A stretch of DNA of 64,000 nt from Bacillus sp. FJAT-50079 (lineage in GTDB: Bacteria > Bacillota > Bacilli > Bacillales > Bacillaceae_C), in contig NZ_JAGYPD010000003.1 of NCBI RefSeq assembly GCF_018343515.1, forward strand, positions 264,116-328,115, given 5' to 3'. Positions 16,946 through 25,395 of the stretch are shown here, one piece after another; position 1 is the stretch's first letter; each line of letters starts with the position of its first letter. The notes under the pieces were generated by a model that had not been told where the DNA came from, did no database searches, and saw only the letters and a program-made list of their open reading frames with translations. Position numbers and translations under genes: made by a program.

Positions 16946-18550
16946 GTGAAAACAGTTTTACTTGTTGATGATGATCGAAATGTTATTGCAGGTTTACGTG
17001 ATCATGTTCCTTGGGAAAAGCTACATACGGTTGTCGAAGAAACAGCAACAGACGGCGAGGAAGCATTAGCAAAGATTAAGATAAAGCAGCCTGATATCGT
17101 CATTACAGATATTTATATGCCTAATATGAATGGCCTTCAGCTAATTGAAAAATTAAGGGAACAATATCCAGATATTTTCATCATTATTCATAGCGGGTAT
17201 GATGATTTTAATAATGCCCGTCAAGCGATGAAATACGGTGTGCAGTATTTCCTTTTAAAGCCATCTGTTATTTCAGAAATCGAAGCTGTGATTCGTGATG
17301 TCATTACAGATATCGATGTTCAAAAAAAGCAGAAAAAGCTTTTCAAACATTATAATGAACAAATGAATAATTATCTTCCACAACTAAGAGATTCTTTTTT
17401 TCGCGAGATTTTACAAGCGAAATATAAGCCGTTAACGATTCCAACTGAAAAGCTGGAACTGTTAAATATTCCACAACACGCAAAGATGATCGTGGGTAGC
17501 ATTTCTCTTATCCGCTCACCATATTTAACGAGAGAAAAAGAAAGAGAATGGCAATTAATGAAATTTGGTGTGAGTAATATTATTAAGGAAACGGTTGAAG
17601 AAAACGATTATGCCGATGTCTTCGATATACATGTAGTAGATTATTCGGAAACGACGTTTTTACTCATTTTCATTGCGAACGATTCGCAGCATCCGTTGGA
17701 ACAATTATGTACTCACTTATCAGAACGAATTATCGATAATATTTTGCTCATTTTAAAACTATCATTAGTGATTGGGATTGGCGAAGTAAAGGAAGGGATT
17801 CATCAACTAACCGATTCATATATTAAAAGTCAAAAAGCATTAGAAGTAGCTGAATATGAAGAAATAAACAAAGTATATACGTATAAAAAGGTAGAAGGAG
17901 AAGAACAATTACAAACGATCCAATACCCACTTGATATATTAAAAGAAATTACCGATATGATTACACAAAAAGAATACGAGCAACTCATGGAACAGTGGGA
18001 AAAAATAGAGTATTCACTGCTCATTGAAAAAAAGCCGACTTTATTTATAGCTCAAAATATATGTGTCAGTCTCATCAGTTCAATTATGATGCAGGAGCAT
18101 GATTCGAATCAGGAGGGAATGTTAATGTATGTCACTGATATTTATCGAATGACTACATCTAAACAATTGGTCGATTGGATGAGGGAGAAACTTGAAGCAT
18201 GGTGCGAAAAGTTAAAAGAAGAACTAACAGGCAAAAAGAGTCATAAATTAATCCGAGAAGTCATTGAATACGTTCAAAATTATTATGATCAGGAAATTAC
18301 TTTAGCCGAAATTGCTGATTCCTTATTCGTCAATCGAAATTATTTGTCGCAACTATTCAAAAAGGTTACTGGAGAAACATTTGTCACTTATTTAAATACA
18401 TATCGAATTGAAAAGGCAAAGGAAAAACTGAAAGAAAAAAATTATTTAGTCTATGAGATTAGCGAAATGGTTGGCTATCAAAATCCAACGTATTTTAGCC
18501 AAGTGTTTAAATCAATTACGGGAAGAACCCCCTCAGAATATTATAAATGA
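16946..18550 (+). CDS. YesN-type response regulator with AraC DNA-binding domain
   Basis: The protein is 534 aa. It has an N-terminal receiver (LLVDDDRNV, acceptor Asp55 in IVITDIYMPN, Lys in FLLKPS), a long middle region, and a C-terminal AraC domain with two helix-turn-helices (ITLAEIADSLFVNRNYLSQL and VYEISEMVGYQNPTYFS, ending TGRTPSEYYK). The GTG start follows GAGGAAGG. It is probably phosphorylated by the upstream kinase. The tandem 21-bp motifs before the GH43 and lipoprotein genes are plausible binding sites. Confidence 0.93.
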   Translation: MKTVLLVDDDRNVIAGLRDHVPWEKLHTVVEETATDGEEALAKIKIKQPDIVITDIYMPNMNGLQLIEKLREQYPDIFIIIHSGYDDFNNARQAMKYGVQYFLLKPSVISEIEAVIRDVITDIDVQKKQKKLFKHYNEQMNNYLPQLRDSFFREILQAKYKPLTIPTEKLELLNIPQHAKMIVGSISLIRSPYLTREKEREWQLMKFGVSNIIKETVEENDYADVFDIHVVDYSETTFLLIFIANDSQHPLEQLCTHLSERIIDNILLILKLSLVIGIGEVKEGIHQLTDSYIKSQKALEVAEYEEINKVYTYKKVEGEEQLQTIQYPLDILKEITDMITQKEYEQLMEQWEKIEYSLLIEKKPTLFIAQNICVSLISSIMMQEHDSNQEGMLMYVTDIYRMTTSKQLVDWMREKLEAWCEKLKEELTGKKSHKLIREVIEYVQNYYDQEITLAEIADSLFVNRNYLSQLFKKVTGETFVTYLNTYRIEKAKEKLKEKNYLVYEISEMVGYQNPTYFSQVFKSITGRTPSEYYK

Positions 18551-18590
18551 CTTGGTGCACCCCTATCTTCGGGTGCATCAAGTCATTTCA
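18549..18590 (+). terminator. Terminator after the response regulator gene
   Basis: Arms GACTTGGTGCACCC and GGGTGCATCAAGTC enclose a short loop and are followed by ATTTCATT. The stem begins within the stop codon. Confidence 0.8.
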
Positions 18591-18614
18591 TTATGCGCGT
18601 TGGTCAACGAAAGT

Positions 18615-18652
18615 CGTGCAATTCACCCTTAAACTCGTGCAATTATCCTGAA
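18615..18652. repeat. Two-copy variant of the CGCAATT short repeat
   Basis: GTCGTGCAATTCACCCTTAA is followed by ACTCGTGCAATTATCC. Both copies resemble the five-copy unit at 6911-7008, with GTGCAATT in place of ACGCAATT. Confidence 0.5.
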
Positions 18653-18662
18653 AAAGAAAGAT

Positions 18663-19880
18663 TTACTCCCCGTTCATTTTGATATATTGTGACGGCGTCA
18701 GCGAAGTAACCTTTTTAAAGGTTCGGCTAAAATAGTTTGGATCGTTGTACCCGACCATGAAGGCAATTTCTGTAATGGAAATGTCGCCTTGATGTAAATA
18801 TAGTTTCGCTTCTTCGATTCTTTTATCATTAATATAGTCGATGATGCTCATGTTTGTATCTTCTTTAAATGTGCGTGATAAATGCGAAGGGGTCACGTGC
18901 AAAATAGTCGCAATATATTGGAGCGTTAAAGGCTCTTCCAAATGCAAATCGATATATTCGGTTGCTTTTTTGATGAGTAAGCTATATTGACTTTTAGATC
19001 GTTTTATAACCGTATCACAATAGTCATTAACCATAATCGAAAAAAGCTTTTGTAGATCGGGAAGATTCGGTGCTCTTTCAATTAAAATCGCATATTTTTC
19101 AGAAATCGTATGAACATGAACGGGATGAACGCCTCCTTGTTCAGCAGCGATTCGACAGATTGTATTCAACACTAATAATAAATTTTTTGCTGATCTGATT
19201 GGGCTTTCGGGTATTCGATCTGAAAGGGTGAACAAACTATTTGCTTGTTTTAATATTTTTGATACCCCTGATTTATCTCCTTTTTTAATGAGATGAATGA
19301 GTTTTTTCTCCAACTTATATCTTAGTTCGATCACTTGCTGATTTTCATTTCGATCTCTCTTTTCGTGTTCTTTATTTCTTTCCTGGGGTTTCACATCGGA
19401 AATGATTAGCTGTGAATCAATATGTGGGTGCGCGCAAATATTTACAAGTAAATGCCCTATTTTACGTGAATCATTGCTGCTTATAATTGTTAATGATTGA
19501 TAAAATTGATGAAGCTGATGGCGCTCACTAACCGGCAGCTTGTTTTTGTACAGAAGTTCACTCATAAAAATAGTGCCTGGAATGCTTGAAAGAAAGGGCC
19601 CTATGAGCATAAAACCATGAATGGAGCTATTTTTCCATATTCCCGTCGCGATAAATTCAAGCCCATAAGAATTGATATAATAGTAATAACTATGAGGATC
19701 GTTCTTTTGAAGAATACGCAAGATGGAATCATATTCTTCCTCTACATCAGAAAGCACCGCTGGTATATGATGTTCAACTAGTTCTAGTTTTGGCTTGCCT
19801 TGCTCATTCAGTAGTCGTACGTCCATTTTTGTTATGGAATGAAGGGTATAGCATTTTTTATAATAGTCACTAAAATTCAT
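18663..19880 (-). CDS. AraC-family transcriptional regulator
   Basis: The protein is 405 aa from the ATG at 19880, chosen because AAGGAGTG lies 7 bases upstream; the frame extends to 19916. The C-terminal 100 residues hold the AraC double helix-turn-helix (LTLQYIATILHVTPSHLSRT, then ISITEIAFMVGYNDPNYFSR, ending TSLTPSQYIK). The N-terminal 180 residues look like a sensor domain (HSYYYYINSYGLEFIATG, FMLIGPFLSS). It is divergent from the GH2 gene and probably controls it. It lacks a receiver domain, so it senses a ligand rather than a phosphate. Confidence 0.88.
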   Translation of the reverse strand: MNFSDYYKKCYTLHSITKMDVRLLNEQGKPKLELVEHHIPAVLSDVEEEYDSILRILQKNDPHSYYYYINSYGLEFIATGIWKNSSIHGFMLIGPFLSSIPGTIFMSELLYKNKLPVSERHQLHQFYQSLTIISSNDSRKIGHLLVNICAHPHIDSQLIISDVKPQERNKEHEKRDRNENQQVIELRYKLEKKLIHLIKKGDKSGVSKILKQANSLFTLSDRIPESPIRSAKNLLLVLNTICRIAAEQGGVHPVHVHTISEKYAILIERAPNLPDLQKLFSIMVNDYCDTVIKRSKSQYSLLIKKATEYIDLHLEEPLTLQYIATILHVTPSHLSRTFKEDTNMSIIDYINDKRIEEAKLYLHQGDISITEIAFMVGYNDPNYFSRTFKKVTSLTPSQYIKMNGE

Positions 19881-20030
19881 GAAAAGACACTCCTTCATTT
19901 TCATAAAAAAAAGCAAGTTTTATGCTAATTATATCAAATTTATGCGATTAATAACATGTTCGATATTATAAGATGAAGCTGGGTAATCTAACAAGATATA
20001 CAAATCATTCCGATAGTAGGAGGAAGATTT

Positions 20031-22334
20031 ATGCGTAAAAAGATAAATATTAACGACGATTGGAAATTTATAAGGCAAGATGAAGAACGGGCAATCGAAA
20101 AAGCGTATACGGATGAACATTGGCAAGAAGTGAATATCCCGCATACGTGGAATGCGATTGACGGAGCGAACGGTTTTGACTTTTACAAAGGAGCTTGCTG
20201 GTATCGTAAAGAATTCAGTGTGGATTTGTTAGCACAAGGGAATAAAGTATTTATTGAATTTGAAGGGGCAAACAGCATTACAGATGTGTACGTAAATGGT
20301 CAGCATATGGGTCAGCATCGTGGCGGTTATTCAACGTTTCGCTTCGATATCACTGATGTCGTCACATTCGGTGCAAAAAATCTACTTACGGTAAAAGTTG
20401 ATAATACGGTTGTGGATGATGTGTATCCACAAATGGCTGATTTCACATTTTACGGGGGAATTTATCGCGATGTGAATGTCGTGATCGCCAATCCTGTTCA
20501 CTTTGATTTAATGGATTATGGTTCACAAGGTGTGTATATCGTTCAAGAAGAGGTTTCTAATGAAGCAGCGAAATTAACGATCAAATCACGACTCGTGAAT
20601 GATCATGAAGAAGATAAGAAAGTAAGGCTTTGGGTCGATATTCTTGATGGATCAAGCAATCATATTGCATACGCAGCAAAGGAAGTGATCCTTGCGGCAG
20701 GAGAAACGCAAGTCGTTGAGCTTCCGATCGAAATGGAGAACCCAATTTTATGGAATGGCCTCAAAAATCCGCATATGTACAAAGCAAATCTATCGATGAC
20801 AAGCTTTAATGATATGGTGGATGAGCTTTCGATTCCATTTGGTGTTCGATATTTTGAAGTGGATGCTGACAAAGGCTTTTTCCTTAACGGGGAGCCGTTA
20901 AGATTAAATGGCGTTTCAAGACACCAAGATCGCAAAGACATGGGGTGGGCGATTACGCCAAAAGAACATAAAGAAGATATGGAATTGATTAAAGAAGTAG
21001 GAGCTACTTCGATTCGCTTGGCACATTATCAGCATGATCAATATTTTTATGATCTATGTGACCAAGAAGGAATGGTCGTATGGGCTGAAATTCCATTCAT
21101 CTCAGTGATGTCGAAAACGGAGTTAGAAGGAATCAACGCGAAACAGCAAATGATCGAACTGATTCGCCAAAACTTTAATCACCCGTCGATTATGTTCTGG
21201 GGCATTCAAAATGAAATCCAAATTAGTGGCGAAAGACCTGAACTACGAAAGCTTGTAAAAGAATTAAATGAATTGACAAAAAAAGAAGATCCTACTCGCT
21301 TAACAACGATGGCCAATGTTATGTTTGTGCCGGATAAAGATGAATACAATTATATGACGGATATTGTTGGCTACAATAAATATTATGGCTGGTATCAAGG
21401 GAAAGCGGAAGATTTTGCCGGCTGGCTTGATGGATTCCATGAAACAAATCCGCAAGTAAAAGTAGGTATTTCTGAATATGGGGCAGAAGGGATTTTACAA
21501 TATCATAGCAATGATCCGAAGGTAAAAGATTATACGGAAGAATACCATGCGTTATACCATGAAAAGGTGTGGAAGATCTTCTCTGAACGACCATATTTAT
21601 GGTCAACGTATGTATGGAATATGTTTGACTTCGGTGCCAATATTCGTGACGAGGGCGGAGTGAAGGGCCGAAATAATAAGGGACTGATCACTTACGATCG
21701 TAAAATTAAAAAAGATGCCTTCTATATGTACAAAGCAAATTGGTCCGATGAAAAATTTGTTCATATTGCCAGCAAGCGATTTATTGATCGTGCCGACGAG
21801 GAAATTTCTATAAAAGTGTATTCAAACTGTACGGAAGTGACCTTATTTGTAAATGGCACAGAAGTTGCATCAAAAACAAGTAATGATAGAATCTTTATTT
21901 TTGACAATATTAAATTGCAAAACGGCATAAATGAAATGAAGGTAACTTCTAACCAAGCCGGTGCAACGATTGAGGATGTTGCAAGATTTAATAAAGTGGC
22001 TGAACCGAATCCTAGTTACAAAGCTCCTGAAGAAGATACAGGGGGAGTAGTCGCCAACTGGTTTGAAATGCCAGATCTAAGCGATGTGGAAGTAGAAGAG
22101 CTTCATATAACGGATGATGTTTTTTCAACTCGCTGCACGTTTAATGAGTTGATGGAAAATGAAGAAGCAAAGGCAGTGCTTAAAAAATATTTAGGTGATT
22201 TCACAGAACATCCGATGTACGGTATGGCACAAGGGATGCAAGTTGACTTTATTGCTTCAATGGCAGAGGACATGTTTACAGAACAAGTAATATTTGCGCT
22301 GAATAAGGAATTAACAAAAATTAAAAAGTCATAA
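20031..22334 (+). CDS. Glycoside hydrolase family 2 (beta-galactosidase-like)
   Basis: The protein is 767 aa. The order is a jelly-roll N-terminal domain (NIPHTWNAIDG, CWYRKEF), a beta-sandwich, then a TIM barrel with FWGIQNEI (acid/base Glu395) and VGISEYGAEG (nucleophile Glu482). It is followed by a beta-sandwich and an unusual helical C-terminal tail (from about residue 690: TFNELMENEEAKAVL, ending EQVIFALNKELTKI). There is no signal peptide. The start has AGGAGGAAG 8 bases upstream. It could be a beta-galactosidase, beta-glucuronidase or beta-mannosidase; the first is most likely from FGVRYFEVDADKGFFLNGEP. Confidence 0.9.
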   Translation: MRKKININDDWKFIRQDEERAIEKAYTDEHWQEVNIPHTWNAIDGANGFDFYKGACWYRKEFSVDLLAQGNKVFIEFEGANSITDVYVNGQHMGQHRGGYSTFRFDITDVVTFGAKNLLTVKVDNTVVDDVYPQMADFTFYGGIYRDVNVVIANPVHFDLMDYGSQGVYIVQEEVSNEAAKLTIKSRLVNDHEEDKKVRLWVDILDGSSNHIAYAAKEVILAAGETQVVELPIEMENPILWNGLKNPHMYKANLSMTSFNDMVDELSIPFGVRYFEVDADKGFFLNGEPLRLNGVSRHQDRKDMGWAITPKEHKEDMELIKEVGATSIRLAHYQHDQYFYDLCDQEGMVVWAEIPFISVMSKTELEGINAKQQMIELIRQNFNHPSIMFWGIQNEIQISGERPELRKLVKELNELTKKEDPTRLTTMANVMFVPDKDEYNYMTDIVGYNKYYGWYQGKAEDFAGWLDGFHETNPQVKVGISEYGAEGILQYHSNDPKVKDYTEEYHALYHEKVWKIFSERPYLWSTYVWNMFDFGANIRDEGGVKGRNNKGLITYDRKIKKDAFYMYKANWSDEKFVHIASKRFIDRADEEISIKVYSNCTEVTLFVNGTEVASKTSNDRIFIFDNIKLQNGINEMKVTSNQAGATIEDVARFNKVAEPNPSYKAPEEDTGGVVANWFEMPDLSDVEVEELHITDDVFSTRCTFNELMENEEAKAVLKKYLGDFTEHPMYGMAQGMQVDFIASMAEDMFTEQVIFALNKELTKIKKS

Positions 22335-22341
22335 TGAGAAT

Positions 22342-22372
22342 GAGGGGCTGTTGATGAACAGCCTCTTTTTAG
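22342..22372 (+). terminator. Terminator of the GH2 gene
   Basis: GAGGGGCTGTT pairs with AACAGCCTC and is followed by TTTTT. It lies 8 bases after the GH2 stop codon. Confidence 0.8.
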
Positions 22373-22423
22373 GTTGCGAAGGCAAGATTTACTAAGGTAG
22401 ATATCCCCAAATTGCGAATTTTG

Positions 22424-22453
22424 TTGAAAATAGGACGGGGGATTCGCTATAAT
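22424..22453 (+). promoter_or_regulatory. Sigma-A promoter for the LCP gene
   Basis: TTGAAA (22424-22429) and TATAAT (22448-22453) are separated by 18 bases. They lie about 115 bases before the start codon. Confidence 0.55.
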
Positions 22454-22569
22454 AAAAGGTATGTTCATTTACTATGTAGAATTTTGTAAGAATAATTGAA
22501 ACCTTTATTAAGAGCAAGCGTCTATATAAGAGGATAGGTCGTACTATATTAGGGGAGTGGAAAAGGAAA

Positions 22570-23502
22570 ATGGCACGTTTTAAACCAAAAAAGAAGAAAA
22601 AAAGAGGATTAAAAATATTTTTAACAGTCTTACTCGTGCTTGTCGCTGGGGTCGTTGCGTATGGATATTCGATTTATCATAATTTAAATAAGGCGGCAAC
22701 ATCTGTCCATAGTCCAATCGACCGAACACCTGCAGTAAAGCGTTCGTCCGAATTAAAACTAAATAAGAAAGAGCCATTTTCGGTCCTTATGCTTGGTGTG
22801 GATGAGCGACCTGGCGACAAGGGACGTTCTGATACAATGATCGTTATTACAGTAAATCCAGAGAAAAAATCAATGGAAATGTTAAGTATTCCGCGTGATA
22901 CACGCGTGGAGATTGTCGGTAGAGGGGCAGAAGATAAAATTAACCATGCCTATGCTTTTGGCGGAGTAGAAATGTCGATGAACACGGTGGAGAAATTCCT
23001 TGATATTCCGATTGATTATTATGTAAAAATGAATATGGAAGGTTTTAAAGATATCGTTGATTCGGTTGGAGGAATTACGGTAAATAATGACCTTGATTTC
23101 ACTCAAGATGGTCATCATTTTGCAGTGGGTAATTTAAACTTAAATGGTACGGAAGCATTAAGTTATGCACGTATGCGCTATGAAGACTCGCGTGGTGATT
23201 TTGGTCGACAAATGCGTCAACGTCAAGTTATTCAAGGGGTTATGAATAAAGGTGCCAATATTTCAGCACTTTGGAAATATGATGATATTCTTAAAGCGTT
23301 GAGTAATAATGTGGAAACAAACATTACATTTGATGAAATGAAAGATATTCAGAAAAATTATGCGGATGCTCGTCATAATATTGAACAATTCCAAATTGAT
23401 GGAAGTGGTTCAACAATTGGTGGCGTCTGGTATTACATCGTTCCCCAAGATGAGCGTGCAAGTGTTCAAGCTCGATTAAAGGATCATTTGGGATTGAATT
23501 AA
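22570..23502 (+). CDS. LytR-CpsA-Psr (LCP) family cell-wall protein
   Basis: The protein is 310 aa. A basic N-terminus with many Lys precedes one membrane anchor (about residues 14-34). The outside LCP domain has FSVLMLGVDERPGDKGRSDT, MLSIPRDTRVEI, INHAYAFGG, and LSYARMRYEDSRGDFGRQ with RQRQVI, the residues that bind the polyprenyl pyrophosphate. LCP proteins attach teichoic acids or capsule to peptidoglycan. It is a single gene with its own promoter and terminator, unrelated to the sugar genes on either side. Confidence 0.93.
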   Translation: MARFKPKKKKKRGLKIFLTVLLVLVAGVVAYGYSIYHNLNKAATSVHSPIDRTPAVKRSSELKLNKKEPFSVLMLGVDERPGDKGRSDTMIVITVNPEKKSMEMLSIPRDTRVEIVGRGAEDKINHAYAFGGVEMSMNTVEKFLDIPIDYYVKMNMEGFKDIVDSVGGITVNNDLDFTQDGHHFAVGNLNLNGTEALSYARMRYEDSRGDFGRQMRQRQVIQGVMNKGANISALWKYDDILKALSNNVETNITFDEMKDIQKNYADARHNIEQFQIDGSGSTIGGVWYYIVPQDERASVQARLKDHLGLN

Positions 23503-23510
23503 ATGGTTGG

Positions 23511-23542
23511 AACCCGGTACTGAAAATGGTACCGGGTTTTTT
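23511..23542 (+). terminator. Terminator of the LCP gene
   Basis: AACCCGGTAC pairs with GTACCGGGTT and a TTTTTT run follows. Confidence 0.9.
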
Positions 23543-23595
23543 GTTGAAAAAAAGTATAAATTATTCGTTGTTTTCATGTTGAAGTAGCATATTCT

Positions 23596-23758
23596 TGTCT
23601 AGCTCCAGTCGCTCAGCGGCTAGAAAACTTCTCCCTGCGATAAGTCAACATCGGCTCATTCTTCGCCGTATTTCCTTTAAGAATCGTCGACTCAGGTTGC
23701 CACGTCTATGGTCAGTTGCCGTAGTTTTTACGTCGCTAAACGGGCGCTAGCGCTTTTC
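23596..23758 (+). repeat. Dispersed repeat family B, copy 1
   Basis: This non-coding stretch has TAGCTCCAGTCGCTCAGCGG, CGATAAGTCAACAT, CGTATTTCCTTT, TTGCCACGTCTATGG, TACGTCGC and GGGCGCTAGCGCTTTT. The same blocks in the same order occur at about 43650-43841. Confidence 0.75.
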
Positions 23759-23830
23759 CTTTTAAATATTTTCCATTTGTGCACTTTCTAATTCGCTTTT
23801 AAATTTTTTTGAAAGAGTCAAAATATATCA

Positions 23831-23878
23831 TTGACAAATGATAAAAACGAATATAAAATCTGTTTATAACTTTCGAAA
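23831..23878 (+). promoter_or_regulatory. Promoter of the nucleoside-catabolism operon with possible DeoR-type operator
   Basis: TTGACA (23831-23836) and TAAAAT (23854-23859) have a 17-base spacer, about 70 bases before the start. The palindrome TTTCGAAA (23871-23878) lies just after the predicted transcription start. It is a candidate operator for the DeoR-type protein encoded within the operon. The operator call is inference. Confidence 0.5.
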
Positions 23879-23928
23879 TAAACATTATTTTATGAATTGT
23901 GTAATTTTATAGAGAGAAAGGTGAAGAA

Positions 23929-25395
23929 ATGATCGCTAGCGAAAGAATTTCTTTTGGGACAGATGGATGGCGAGGAAAAATAGCGGAGACGTTTACATTT
24001 GATAATGTCAGAAGGGCAGCCCAAGGTTTTGCTTTATTTTTAAAACATAAAGGCATTTCCGAAAAAGGAGTAGTAATTGGATACGATCAGCGATTTAATT
24101 CCGATTTATTTGCACGAGCCAGCGCGGAAGTTTTAGCTGGAAATGGTATAAAAGTTTGGTTTACATGCAGAAATACACCGACACCTGTTATAAGTTATAC
24201 CGTAGTCGAAAGACAAGCGGCAGGCGCCATCAATATTACTGCAAGTCATAACCCGCCCGAGGATAACGGATTTAAAGTAAGAGATTCACGTGGTGCTGCT
24301 ATACCACCAGTGGATCTTAGTGAGATAGAAGCTTTTATTCCAGATTTAGTTACGGGAGTAAAGATATGTGAGTTTTATAAGGGGTGTAAGGAAGGGGTCA
24401 TTGAAATTTGGGATCCTGATGATGCTTATATTAAACATATTAAGACAATCGTTGATTTGGAAGCTTTGAAAAATGCAGGAAAAAAGATAGTTTGTGATGT
24501 GATGTGGGGAAATGCTGCCGGTTGGTATCCGCGTTTATTGGGTGGAGGCAGTAATCAAATCATTGAGGTACATAATGAACGCAATCCAATTTTCCCTAAT
24601 ATGGAGCGTCCAGAACCAATTCATCCAAATATTGATGAGGGAATGAAGAGATTGCTAGAGGAAAAGGGGGATATTTTATTTATCAATGATGGTGATGCCG
24701 ATCGTCAAGGGATAGGAGACGAGAACGGTGAATACATTGACCAGCTTCGGGTTGCATCATTATTAACGTATTATATGCTCGAATATAAAAATGAAAGAGG
24801 GGCAATTATCAAGACTGTAAATATGTCATCGATGCTAGATAGGTTGGCGGCTGTATACGATGTATCATTAATAGAAACGCCAGTAGGATTTAAATATGTA
24901 GCTAATGCATTTATAAATGAAAGCGCTATTATCGGTTGTGAAGAAAGTGGTGGATACGCATTTCGTAATAATATTCCTGAACGTGATGGCATTTTAGGAA
25001 ATCTATTGTTTTTAGAGTTTATGGTTAAAACGGGGAAAACCCCATCAGAACTGGTACAGATGCTATTCGAAAAATTAGGAGCAAATTTTTATTATCGGAG
25101 AATTGATAAAGTTTGTACCGAGGAAGAGAGAAACCGTGCATTGGAAACACTCTCTTTAGCATTTCCAAAAGAAATTTGCGGATTTCCAGTAAACGGAGTT
25201 GATACAACAGATGGGTATAAATATAAACTAGGGAATTTAGGTTGGTTAATGGTAAGAGTATCAGGAACGGAACCTTTAGTGAGAATTTATTGTGAAGTAA
25301 TCAATCAGAAAATGGTCGCTCCTCTATTACAAGCTGGACTAGAACTGATAGGAATCCTAGATAGAAAGGAATCTTTTGATAAGGTGAGCATATGA
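23929..25395 (+). CDS. Alpha-D-phosphohexomutase family protein (phosphoglucomutase/phosphopentomutase-like)
   Basis: The protein is 488 aa with the four-domain family pattern. It opens with SFGTDGWRGKI, then the phospho-Ser site TASHNPPEDNGFK (Ser106), the metal loop NDGDADRQG (Asp254, 256, 258), the sugar loop GCEESGGYAF with PERDGI, and the phosphate-binding loop RVSGTEPLVRIYCE. It moves phosphate between C1 and C5 or C6 of a sugar. As the first gene of an operon with a nucleoside phosphorylase, it may convert pentose 1-phosphate to pentose 5-phosphate. That job is usually done by the unrelated DeoB in Firmicutes. Confidence 0.88.
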   Translation: MIASERISFGTDGWRGKIAETFTFDNVRRAAQGFALFLKHKGISEKGVVIGYDQRFNSDLFARASAEVLAGNGIKVWFTCRNTPTPVISYTVVERQAAGAINITASHNPPEDNGFKVRDSRGAAIPPVDLSEIEAFIPDLVTGVKICEFYKGCKEGVIEIWDPDDAYIKHIKTIVDLEALKNAGKKIVCDVMWGNAAGWYPRLLGGGSNQIIEVHNERNPIFPNMERPEPIHPNIDEGMKRLLEEKGDILFINDGDADRQGIGDENGEYIDQLRVASLLTYYMLEYKNERGAIIKTVNMSSMLDRLAAVYDVSLIETPVGFKYVANAFINESAIIGCEESGGYAFRNNIPERDGILGNLLFLEFMVKTGKTPSELVQMLFEKLGANFYYRRIDKVCTEEERNRALETLSLAFPKEICGFPVNGVDTTDGYKYKLGNLGWLMVRVSGTEPLVRIYCEVINQKMVAPLLQAGLELIGILDRKESFDKVSI

